A DNA stretch of 64,000 bases from the NCBI GenBank assembly GCA_008933995.1, contig WARS01000032.1, positions 5,379,133-5,443,132 of the forward strand, read 5' to 3'. The DNA is from Datnioides undecimradiatus (taxonomy: Eukaryota; Chordata; Actinopteri; Lobotiformes; Datnioididae). Below the pieces are notes generated by a model that was not told where the DNA came from, did no database searches, and saw only the letters and a program-made list of their open reading frames with translations. Shown here in pieces: positions 35,616 to 47,050 of this stretch; the first letter of the stretch is position 1; every line of letters starts with the position of its first letter. A program made the translations under genes and the position numbers.

Positions 35616-35700
35616 CGTTACCTAGCAACCAGGCACTCTGCTTGAACAGCCGGCAGTCCAGCTCCAGACGTTCAGCGCTGCTGTGCAGGCTACATTATTA
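35280..35700 (+). promoter_or_regulatory. aknad1: aknad1 promoter region, possibly bidirectional, with X-box
   Basis: Contains a GC-box-like GCCACGCCCC (about 35302), adjacent inverted and direct CCAAT boxes (CATTGGACCAAT, about 35324-35336), a CRE-like TGACGTA (about 35355), and a perfect RFX X-box GTTACCTAGCAAC at 35617-35629. These precede the first aknad1 exon, which is bounded by a GTAAGT donor near 35871. The divergent minus-strand donor near 35045 would fit a shared promoter. Confidence 0.5.
35617..35629 (+). promoter_or_regulatory. aknad1: RFX X-box-like site upstream of aknad1
   Basis: GTTACCTAGCAAC, both half-sites intact with a 1-nt spacer. It lies 72 bp upstream of the first ATG of the leader exon, the usual distance for functional X-boxes in ciliary genes. 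Confidence 0.5.
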
Positions 35701-35826
35701 ATGATGCCACCGAAACTAAACCTGTCCGAGAAACCATATGTCAAGAAAGAAAGAGACAGAAACACCGTGGCTGGTTACAAGATGATGTCAGGAGCAAGAG
35801 CGTGGCTGTGGATCGGATCAACTTAA
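35701..35826 (+). other. 41-codon open frame in aknad1 5' leader exon (uORF or frame-disrupted start)
   Basis: Two adjacent ATGs start a 41-codon frame (MMPPKLNLSEKPYV…) ending in TAA at 35824-35826, inside an exon that ends at a GTAAGT donor near 35871. After splicing to 36339 the main aknad1 frame is the same frame, but beyond that stop. As written this is therefore a uORF and the main ATG is 36350. The +2 frame of the same exon is also open to 35857 or so. Confidence 0.4.
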
Positions 35827-36349
35827 ACCCAAGATCGTACAGCCGCTGAAGGACCTGCTCAAAACCCGAGTAAGTTACAACATTACCTCAAAATGAGTCT
35901 GACTATTACATTGTAGCAGTTCGGACACTGACATTTAAATTGCATTTTCTGTAGTGTAGTAACCTGGGTTAATTTTCTTGTAATGCGGCATGTATTCACA
36001 ATTCTGCGTGAAAAATACTGTGCTTTTTACCTAATTCCACTTATTTGACAGTTAAAGTGACTATATTTACGGATTATTACTGTACAAATTCCAAAAGCAG
36101 GACTTTTCTTGTAATTATCAGTCATCATTCACACAAATACCTCACACACTTACAGTATGTCATGCAAACCACTGCCCACACAATGCATTGATTGTTAACT
36201 AATTGACAGCTTAACGCATTTTGACCCAATGTTGTCACCTAACAAGTTGAGTTGCTAAGTGAGGGACAGGTGCCCCATCCTTCTTTCTTACCCCCTGTCT
36301 ATACACACGTGAAGGGAGAGTAACATTTTCTGTGACAGATAAAGAATCC

Positions 36350-39300
36350 ATGGAGGGAGAACCAGAGGAATCAGATGAGGATGTTCTGGGAGAGGATAGG
36401 CCCACTGTGCTGTGGGAGAAGTGCATCCAGCAGAGCATCTTTGTGGACCTGAGTGAGGATGAAAGTCTCCACTTGAGTGATTTGGAGGGCTCTTTAGCTT
36501 TGCATCTGTCCCAGGCAGAGTCTGCTGCCTCCGAGGCCAGCATACATCTTAGTGGTAAGTCCTGGACACACAGATATTTATTTATCCTGATTACTTTATT
36601 AGATCTGAATGTGGTTTGTTGTATCTAACCAGACTTATACACCACACTGTCTGGATAATTCTGTTTAGCTTTATAACACGTATCAGAATCTATCCAAATT
36701 TGCTATTACAATCCTAATTTGGGCACACATTCAAGTAATTCTGTTCGGTTTATCAATGTTACACACAGTTACAATAGAATTGGGAATATAATTAGAAAAG
36801 GTCAAAAACAAGGACAACAAAGTTGGACAAATAAAAAAAATGGTAAAAAGGTAAAAATAAACATAGGACTTACATAATACATACAAGCAATTGATAAAGT
36901 AGGTCCATGCTGTATATAAAAAGCAGCATGAAGAATAATTAGGTGTGAGTATAGGCTTGAACATGAATTTAATTCAAACAATGGAAAAGAGCTTGCTTTC
37001 TTTTTTTGGCAACTTGACGAAAGAGAAATGATAAACCATTTAAGTGTGACATGTAATGATATGGTGGCACCGTCACAGCATTAGTTGGGGCTGTCATTGT
37101 TTACGGTGAACAGTTTAAAATAAAAAAGGAAATGCAAAGACAAAAGCTTAAATATGTGCAACTCTCTAATTTGGGATTTATGTTGTTGGTGTTCTGTCAT
37201 TTGCAGGAAGTGCAGAGCTGTCAGCCTTGGATTTCACTTCCTCAGAGTCCAGTGTTGCTAGCAGTCAGTTTGAGAGGGTTGTTGAAAGCAAGAGCAGCAT
37301 GTTGCATGTGTCTGCTCAGAGACCAAATACCATGCAAGAGGAGCAAGCCTTAAACCAGGAGTTTGAGGACCTGGGCCAGAACACCAGTGATGAGGATCAG
37401 GATGACCTTCCTTATGATGGTGACCTTGGAAGCCCTTACTTCAACCAGACACCTAACTCTGAGGGCAACATGAGCTCTGATGGCAGAGAAACTGTTCATG
37501 CAAGTCCTGACGGTCCTAGTTTACTTGAATATAATACAAGGTATAGAGAAGATGTTATTGAAGGGTTGGTTTCTCTTCAACAAGATGCCAACACCAAACA
37601 GGACACCATTTTAGAGTCTTTCAAACAAAGTGAATTTCCCCCATCACGTCCCTGTCCTACAGACATTAATGAGTTGTTACTAAGACACTTCTCCCAGGAG
37701 GAGTTGCTGTGGTCAGGTAGACTGATCGAGGCAGAGACCCTGCCCGAGGTGTCCCTGCTGGAAAGTGTGGATGACACTGTTTTTAGTTGGGCTCCAACAC
37801 AAAACAGCACAGCAATTAATAATAACCACACAGAGAGCTCTGTCTGTAATTCTCAGAGTAATCAGGGTTTCTGCTCAGGAGAGACTGATGAAAACACTGT
37901 ATCCAAAAATTCAAATTCAGAGAAAGAAGAAGAAGAAGAAAGGAAAACTGATAACGTCACCTCTGCTACAGCTGAGAGCATTACATCCAGTTCTGCTAGT
38001 GTAGACTCAAAACAAGATAGTGGGGATACTAGTAAGGTAGATGTAGCAAAGCAGGAAAAGGCAGAAGGGGATAATCAAGTTAAGAGAGTCCCACTTGTGC
38101 GCACCAGGTCCTTCAGTGAGATGAAGTACGGCCAAGGCCAAGTTCATTACCCACTTCCTGATTTCTCCAAGGTTGCCCCCAAGGTAAAAATCCCCAAAGC
38201 TCCAAGTGCACCAGCCAGAAATGTTCCTCAGAGCCCCAGCACCATGCACAGAACTCAGTCTTCTCCTGGGATGTTAGAGGTAATCAGCAGAGTCCTGGAG
38301 GATTCAATTCAACCACCAGAGAAGCAATACGTCTTCAAAGATGTGGACAAGACTCCTCCAGCACTGGTGCATCACCTGCAGGTAAAAAACTAGTTTACCC
38401 TTCATAGTGCCGTTGTGCCTAAGACAGCAACAAGTCTGAATGCTATGCATAGGGAATGGGACTAACATTTGTCTCTATTCCACATTTCTTTAGGCTGAAT
38501 ATGACAAATTACTAACCAAATATGCGGAGGCAGAGAATCTTATAGATCAAATGAGACTAGGAAACAATGTAAGTATAAATGAATTATAAAGTGTCAATGC
38601 TTTTTGATTGAGATAAATCTTGTAGACATGCAATAAATCAGTTATAACTTCACAGTCATATTTCCAAGGTAAGTTACACATGTATGGATGTCTTTTGACA
38701 GGCTCAGCCCTCCTCAGAACTGATGCTTTACGTGGAGGGTGATGACGATCATCAGGCAAACTCAGCTGCAGTCGAAGGAAGCCATCTTGTATCCTCTGCT
38801 TCTCGCCTTCCTACATCAGGTACGTTTCTGTGTACCTGTGACATTTGATATTATAACAGGTCAGCAAATTACGCAGTGAAGTGCAACTGGTTGCCTTAGA
38901 GACGAACGGGTCAGATAACACTATTCTAGTTACATAAACATTTTTTTTCGCTTATGGAGCATTTTAATTAAGTGGGAAACAATGGCTGTACACAGATGAA
39001 CTTAAACACACTAAAATATTTCACTACATTTCAACATTTTTAAAACATACATTATATTTTAACATCTCACAAACTGCTCATCAAGTACACTGATGTTTCA
39101 GCCCACGTTCAATCTGTATCACTGCAATCTTGTTTTGTTTTCAGAATATTTTGGTGAAAAGGTAGAAACAGTGTCCCAGAGCAACACCGAAGAAGTGAAA
39201 ACAGCCTCTTCCAGCCAGCATAAAGAGAGTCCCAGTGATGGGGAAAGATTGACTGCTGAGCTAAGAGACATCATCAGCCAGTTCATGCAGAAGGTTTGTC

Positions 39301-39448
39301 ATTGTCTTATTATCAAGTCACCATGAAATGAACATGACTAATCAAAAAGCATTTAAAACATTCCTCTTATCAGGTGGAGGAATTCAAATTGAGTGTCAGC
39401 AACATGTCAGTGAGTATAGCAGAACAACAACTGGTAAGTAGCAATACA

Positions 39449-39511
<63 letters not shown>

Positions 39512-42500
39512 ACATAAAATAGCAATACAGAACATTTGATGTCTCAGAGATGTATTACACTCACTTGTGAGCACCATAGTTCCCCCTTTTCCTTCTTAAT
39601 GTGCATGAATGTAAAACATGTGTATTGTCAGATGCTGAGGAGCATTATGGAGGCTCAGGACCAGCTTGAACGTAAATACATCAGTAAGAAGGAAGAGCAC
39701 AGAGCTCTGCAGATGCAAAACTACATGGGCCTGTCAAGGAACACTGGCACCTTTGACCCAAACAGGTTAAAGAGACCCAACTGTTGCACATTAGTAAATG
39801 TGTCAGTATTATGCTAATGCATCCCTTCATGCATTATTCATGTGTGTGTGTGTGTGTGTGTGTGTTTGTGTAGTCTGTTGGAGGGAGACATATTCAGGAT
39901 AGGGATGCACCTTGAGGACATTAGAGAGATGATAGACAAAAACGTGTGTGAGCAGTTTTCCCCACCCCAGTTGTCCTCCACTCCCACACTCATGAAAGAG
40001 ATGCTGCAGATGGAGCCCAGTCCTCTCTGCATGCCCACACCTTCACCTCCACCTTCCCTGCATGAGGTAATCAACTCACTAACACAATCATTGCCTCACC
40101 AACACTTATCTCCATCATTTTGAATCACTCTAAATGTGGGAGGTCATGTTAGTCAGTCCATCACTTTGTCCACAGTGAAACATAGGTTTCAATTATGTTG
40201 TCCATTCTTCCAAAAATCAGACTATAGAGAGATTTCACATTTTTTTATCAGAATGAATGGGATCAGTGCTAATTGGGCAGGTTTTGTCACTGTCTTGGCA
40301 GTGAAACTTTCTTTACCTCTCAGGGACTTTGAGCACACTCTGCATTTTTCCTTAGGGTTTTCAGTTTCTGGTGCCTTTAACTCCATCTGCTTTTAGCTGA
40401 TGAACTTGTTTCCCCCATGTTACAGTGTATTAATTACATGTACACATTACAGGTTACATTACATTACAGGTGAGCTGTGAGCTGAGCCTCATCTCGCCTC
40501 CTGTGTACGGGCCTGATTGACCTTAAGACGATAAAGTTACATCTTGTTGCTCACAAGCTTGGAGCTTGCTTTATGCATCTTTGTTATAGGAGCTAATACT
40601 GTGTGTATCTTTTGTGGTGGGAGTTTGTATGGTTTAGGCTTGAGTGGACCTCAAATCAAGTAAAACATCTAAATATAAATTGTATGCTTTGTGCATTAAA
40701 TCTCTGTAAGAACTGCTCTTTTTGGCTTTTTGTCAGGTTCATTTTGTCACAGAATTTCCACAACAACACCACAACAAGATTGTACTAATTACAAGTATAA
40801 TAAACATTGTGCCTGCTTAAAATGAAGATGCCAACATTATATTTGTTACAGTGTCAAAAGATCTGAATGAAAAATGTTTTATGTTGCTCTGCAAAGCTCA
40901 TTTGCGACATCCACACCCTCCACCTGAACTTGTGATGAAGTGTCTACTGGAGTAAAGGAAACATTGAGCTTGTCTGTGTGTGTGTGTGTTTGTGTGACTA
41001 ACTAACTGCAAATTATCTGACTAGGTCTTGTGTTTCAGGGACCAAGTCCAGATTTTTCCACTGTGGGTTATAAAACAGAGACATGGAAAGAGGAAGAAAA
41101 AGAAAAGGAAGAGGCCAGTGGCAGCCTTGGAGCCGATGGATTAGAGCATTCAAGGTATTGGTTCAAATATTTTAATTTTTTTTGTTGTTGTTTAATGATT
41201 AATAAAACAGATACCAGTGAAAAATGAACATTGTACTCCTGCCTGGGATACATAACTATAATACACCACTGATGTGCATGTTTCACTGTCACTATTGTGC
41301 CTTGCTATTGATGTTTTGAGTGGTGCTTGCGTGTGTGTTTGTGCCGCAACAATAGGCATGCTCTCTGGCTTCCCATGGAGCATATAGTGTTTCAGGTACA
41401 GTGTTGGTGTTAGGTTCCGAGTGTTTGTGCCTCTGTGTGCAGGTTTTCTTCTCCGTCCTGTTTCAGGAGCTCACAGGGCTCTCTGGAGGGACTGAACATC
41501 CAGGCGGCCAAAGCTGAAGAGGAGAGGAGCGCCGTGTTGTCAGAGGCAATAGATCACAGTGACATCTTAGCATACTTGAGTGAAGCACGAGCATCCTCAA
41601 GACAGTGGACTCCCGACAGGTCAGTGTTGTGATATTAAAGTCCATATAGAAGAGCTAACTGAGACTTGTTTCTCTGCTGATCTACTCTTAAATAATGCAT
41701 GGAACATACAAGTAATCGGGCTTGTAATCCTGCACAGAGTAAGTGAGCTACGTTTGCAACCAGTGGTTATTGTCTATCCAGAATTAGGTGCAGTGTACTG
41801 CAACATACAAACCTCATCATACAAACCTTAACCTTCATCCCACAAATTCTAAACATCTAAATATCTGACTTGTTGCTGCTGCAGTCGTAGTGCCCAGGGT
41901 AGTGTCCTGAACCCAGCGGGTGAATGTGATCTGGTTGATTGTGTGAGTCTGGCTGTGGAGGTCTCCTCTTCCTCTGATGCACCCAGAGACTCAGACACCC
42001 ACAGCCTCTCAGAGCCTCCTCTCAACACCTCATCTGTATCACAGGTCAGTCAAGAACAGTAGCTGGTTTGTTTGCTGTTTACGTGATGCATAGGGTGCAC
42101 ACCTGCTTCACTGGAACAGATGTGTGTATTGTCTGGGTTTCAGAGGATCGTGAGCCCAGAGACAGACAGTGGATTTGGGAGCTCTTACTTGAATCAGTCA
42201 GCTTCTGGATCTTTTCAACAGAATCTGCTCTCAGAAGGGTACCAGATATAAACGATAGCATACTTTTTGAACCATTTATACAATGAGTTCCAGTAGTCAG
42301 GGACTAACTAGAGAAACATTCATTGTCTGCACAGTGTACAGTCCCAGAACGAGGCTGTAAGTAGCTCAGACAGTGACGGCTCCTGCTCCAACCTCCAGAC
42401 TGCCATCCATTCAGCCAGCATCACCAGCCAGAGGTGGGCCAGTCCCCACCCATCTCTCCAGACACAGTCCAGTGATGCAGCGGGGGCTGTGGAACAGTGG

Positions 42501-44565
42501 GTGGAGAGTACTACTAACAGTCTTTTAGTCAGGCATCAGGGTGAGCAAATCCCTCATCATTAGGAAAGTCCCGCTTTTTTTATCTTATCTGATCTAAGCT
42601 GATGAACACTTCACCACAAACCAAACAGGTTCTGTCCACACCCCACCTGCCCTGCTCCATCACCATCTATCTGAACCTGAACTCAGCACCACCATGGATG
42701 CACAAGAGAGAGGCAGCCCTCTATACTCCTGCTCTTGTAACAGGTAGGTATATGCTATGAAGCAGCCAGTGTTGGTGGTACCTGCTGCACTGCTGAAAAT
42801 TAGAATTTTAATCAGTTGTTTCACCATGTAGATAAAGTTTTAATATTTAGTGAACATCTGGTATCTGTGTGTGTTTAGTGAGGCTATCCTGGCCTTGCAG
42901 TCAGAGGTGTCCAGGTTGAAGAAGGACCTGGAGGAGGGTTTGGTCCAGCTGCCTCACCTAGCACAGAAGATGGATTATCTCACCTCCAAATACAGGCAGG
43001 AACGCCAGGATCGCAGGTCTAAAACTAAAACTCGGAGCCACCACAGGCCAACCTGCAACAGGTGGGAAGCTGCTGGCTCTTATTAGTGGAGGAGTAGAAG
43101 CACACTGAGCATTGTTGAGGTGCACTGATGTGACATTTGGTTGATGCTGACATAATCATAATATTATGAAGTTCTGAATGAAAAACTTGCCTCTAAACTC
43201 TAGTGTGTGGAAGCAGTCGAAAAGCAGGCAGAATGTGAACAATCTTAGCTCCAGTCAGGTGAGGATAGAGGACTGGATCTCTTCAGACATGGACCCCAGC
43301 AAGAGCAAAGGTACACCACCACTACCACAAACAGGCAAACAGAAGCAAAATGCTCCATGCCTACAATTCTCTGTCTCTATTAGTGTGTGTTAATCCCTTT
43401 ATCATCTACAATCATTTGCTTCTCAGGCACGGACAGCGGCGACACAGCTGGCTCTGAGATCATGTTGCAGTTCCACAACTCACCTGTAGGGAGCAGGAGA
43501 GCGCCTGAGTTTCGACATAAACTCGATGGCCCAAAGCAATACAAAGGAGGTCAGACCCACAGCTGTTTGTTTCTGAATGGATTTTTTTTAATACGTAATT
43601 TACTTTGGGATGTTTTATCCAAAACAAGACAGCATGTGTGTTCACCCTCTGTCAGGCTCAGAGGGAAACAGCTCAGTGAAAACTTCTGGTCTGACCTGCT
43701 CCATTTTAAAAGATGGGCAAGAGGAGACTTCTGACAGCCATACCAGGCGGAGACCAGAAAGTAAGTGATTTTATCATCTCGTCCTTAGTTGTAGATATGT
43801 GGAGTGCTTTTTTTTTATTTATATACATACCCTTGTGCTTCTCATGTTTTTGGTCGGCAGCCATGATGGAGCGTTTTTACTCCAAGGAGAGATGGTCTCT
43901 CCTCTCCTCTCCATCTCTACAGAAGCCTCTTCTCCAGGTTGGCTATGCCTCCTCTAGCAGCCTGCCTGCAAGGTAAACTCATACAACACAAAATTATCGC
44001 TCCCAGAAAGCATATATATCAGCATTTTCCCTATTAAAGGTATTAAATCACACAGTGGAGTCACCCATTATCTGTTCTCAAATCCAGCTATAAACTGAGG
44101 GAGCCGCCGATGCAGTCCCCGTCCCATCACAGAAAGCAATCCACCCAGTCAGACACGGCACTCCTGCCCAGCAATGTGTACTTCCAGCGGACACTGTCTC
44201 CACTATCAGTGCCTGGAAAGACTGGCAGCAGGACAGGCAGACGCAAAGGGAGCAAGGTGAGATCCTTCCACATGATTATTGTGACATTTTAGAGAAAAAC
44301 TGCTGTGAATTTCAAAAAACAGCTACTGATTTGTTGCTACTGTGACATTATTTTTTATAATTGGCTCATTGGAAAGTTTGCTACTGCTTTCTAGGAGGAG
44401 GAAATGAACAGAACTCTAGACCAGGCTATCGAGGTGGCCCGCAGCATGAAGAGGACCACAGACCGAATGGCTAAGAGACTGTCAGCTGACCTGGCCAAGG
44501 CTCAGCTTCACAGGAAACTGCATAGCATGCAACCACTAGGAGGCAGGAAACACCAGGCATTATAA
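36350..44565 (+). CDS. aknad1: AKNA-domain protein, probably aknad1
   Basis: AKNA-family protein; AKNA itself is a centrosomal, subdistal-appendage microtubule organiser. Exons: 36350-36554 (from splice site 36339), 37207-38381, 38494-38568, 38702-38819, 39145-39293, 39374-39433, 39632-39765, 39874-40066, 41039-41154, 41443-41619, 41885-42044, 42144-42238, 42335-42540, 42629-42743, 42879-43061, 43204-43310, 43427-43549, 43656-43760, 43861-43972, 44088-44256, 44395-44565. Total 3948 nt, 1315 aa. Family marks: DLPYDGDL (exon 37207), YGQGQVHYPLPDFSKVAPKV, the AKNA domain about residues 455-660 (LLTKYAEAENLIDQMRLG; LEGDIFRIGMHLEDI), SPETDSGF (~858-865), a coiled coil near 1000 (LQSEVSRLKKDLEEGL), and a conserved C-terminal helix (LDQAIEVARSMKRTTDRM). 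The gpsm2 neighbour favours aknad1 over akna. Start: first ATG of exon 36339. Confidence 0.88.
39451..39510. repeat. compound (CTA)n(ATA)n microsatellite
   Basis: Ten CTA units run directly into ten ATA units inside an aknad1 intron. The conversion point is clean, suggesting slippage from a point-mutated unit. Confidence 0.95.
39841..39865. repeat. (TG)n tract abutting an aknad1 acceptor
   Basis: A pure TG run followed by TTTGTGTAG|TCTG. It ends 8 nt before the exon start at 39874, where a polypyrimidine tract would normally lie. Confidence 0.95.
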
Positions 44566-46060
44566 CAGGCAGGGTACAGATCAGTTAACTGTGTAATCAT
44601 CAGTCAGTTGATCTCTATGATACCTGATGACTATGCAGAATTTATGTTTGTTGGATGAAAAGGGAGTTATGGAAAGATCTATGTGTGTGTTAAATTGTTG
44701 CTTTTGCACATTATACAAGATATTGTTATTGTTTTTGGATTTTTTTAAGCAAATTATTGTTTTTATTGATTGACAAAAATTAGTTTATATTGACTGTCTT
44801 TACATTTTGATTTTATGTCCACTTATTTTTTTAAAAAAAAAGATCATCCAATAACTCAGTTTTATTCAAAATAGTGTGTAAAATGTAACCAATAATACTT
44901 TCTAACATAAGATTTTTGATATAAGGTCAAGATTAGATCAGTACAGTTTAATTGTACAGACCCTTGTTTATTTGTATTTATTTATCTGTAATTTGTGCAT
45001 CACTGAAACCCAAAAGGAAAAACAATATGATCCATGTGTGACCTTTAGTTAGGGGGCAACATCAGTCACACAGTGGTGTCACTCAGCAGCAAACCAAAAA
45101 ACATAAACTTTATCGTTTCACAATACTCCTTGTCAGTGCACTTGTGTCATCTAATCCTTTTATTTTCTTTTTTGTTTTACCTGCCTTGCAACTATTAGCT
45201 ACCAAATACACACCACCAGCCACGGGGCACAGATTTTAAGTTAAATCAAATTAAAACTAGGTCAGATTGGCAATATTACATTTCAGGAAAATCCCTCACT
45301 CTCTTTGGTTTGAATAAGTATCAACTTTTGTCCTTTTAGCTAAAATGCTCATTTGATGCCAGTAATGCCCATCCTCCTGGCCTGTAGGTGCCGGTGACAG
45401 TGTCTTCTTACTGAGTTTCTGTTGCATGGCTTTGTCACAGTCATAGCCTCCTGGTGCTGGGCTGCGTTTAGCTTTTGTTGTGGGCTATCGACTTTCTCTG
45501 TTGTTCTGTGAAGAGTATCAGGGAAGAGGATGTGTCCAAACAACATTCCTGAACTGTCCCCACTGATTGTTCAAAGAACAGATGAGGTTCCCGGCCTGTA
45601 GGTCATTAACTGGACAGAGTGGTGACAGCGAAGCAAGCACAGCATCTGAACCAGTGTAGCTGATCTCTCACATTTAAACACAAACACAGACGCTGGTAGT
45701 TTCTGAGATTGCACAAGGTCACTCTGAAGCAGCAAAGTGTTTCAGTGATGAGTGCTGAAAGTGTAAAAAGACATTTTTACTTATTATAGAACGTCTTTAA
45801 CTGAAGGACTTGAATGTATTCTGAAAAACTACAGTATTGTGCAGTAAAATTCTTCCCACAAATTATAAAGAGCACTATTCATGGAAAATCTAATATTACA
45901 TATTATTTTGGATTTTTGTGTAAACATTCTATGCACTAAAGACACTTTATATAGGTACTTGCAAGTCACTTCATTTTGCAAATGACTTTGCAGGCAGATC
46001 AAGTCACAGAAGAGCAAACATGACTTCAGCACACAGGTGTGATACATTAGCCTTAATGAC
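44566..46060. other. aknad1 3' UTR and intergenic DNA
   Basis: No coding exon seen. AT-rich, with an ATTAAA near 45252 as a weak poly(A) candidate. Open frames on either strand are short and resemble nothing I know. Confidence 0.4.
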
Positions 46061-46074
46061 CCTCAGTGGTGTAC

Positions 46075-47050
46075 ATATACGCTGCCTGGCCAAAAAAAAA
46101 GTCGCCACCTGGATTTAACTAAGCAAATAGGTATGAACCTCCTATTGGATATTTACAGATATTTATTTGCATGGGCGATTATCTTTCAGCTGGCAACAAG
46201 TTATTTAACCCCAACTAATACAATGAGTAGCTTCTCATTTCTTAAACAACCATGTCAAAAGACACATCCCGTGGTAGCGGAAAAGATGTTAGTCTGTTTG
46301 AGAAGGGTCAAATCATTGGCATGCATCAAGCAGAGAAAACATCTAAGGAGATTGCAGAAACTACTAAAATTGGGTTAAGAACTGTCCAACACATTATTAA
46401 AAACTGATAGAATAGTGGGGAACCATCATCTTCGAGCAAGAAATGTGGTCAGAAAAAAATCCTGATTGATCGTGATTGGCAATCACTTAAAAATTTGGTG
46501 AAATCACATCGAAGAAAAACAACAGTAGAACTAAGGGCTATGTTTAATAGTGAAAGTAAGAGCATTTCCACACGCACAATGTGAAGGGAACTCAAGGGAT
46601 TGGGACTGAACAGCTGTGTAGCCTTAAGAAAACCACTAATCAGTGAGGCTAACCAGAAAAAAGGCTTCAATTTGCTAGGGAGCATAAAGATTGGACTCTG
46701 GAGCAATGGAAGAAGGTCATGTGGTCTGATGAGTCCAGATTTACCCTGTTCCACAGTGATGGGTGCATCAGGGTAAGAAGAGAGGCAGATGAAGTGATGC
46801 ACCCATCATGCCTAGTGCCTACTGTACAAGCCTGTGGGGGCAGTGCTATGATCTGGGGTTGCTGTAGTTGGCCAGGTCTAGATTCAGCAACATTATGTGC
46901 CCAAAGAATGAGGTCAGCTGACTACCTGAATATACTGAATGACCAGGTTATTCCATCAATGCATTTTTTCTTCCCTGAAGGCACAGGCATATTCCAAGAT
47001 GACAATGCCAGGATTAATTGTGAAAGAAATCTGTCAGTATTTCACCTGTT
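46075..47050 (+). mobile_element. degenerate, 3'-truncated Tc1/mariner element
   Basis: The left end carries the fish Tc1-type motif GCCTGGCCAAAAAAAAAGTC near 46083, a 5' terminal-repeat signature. A transposase reading frame starts at 46252 with helix-turn-helix-like sequence (EKGQIIGMHQAEKT…) and stops at 46405. It continues in fragments to about 47020: WSDESRF (first catalytic Asp) near 46730 and FQDDNA (second Asp) near 47000. Stop codons at 46405-46410 and near 46582 look like decayed Trp, Gln and Arg codons. The third catalytic Glu and the right terminal repeat are absent, so it is a dead copy. A near-full central frame survives at 46719-47024. Confidence 0.88.
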
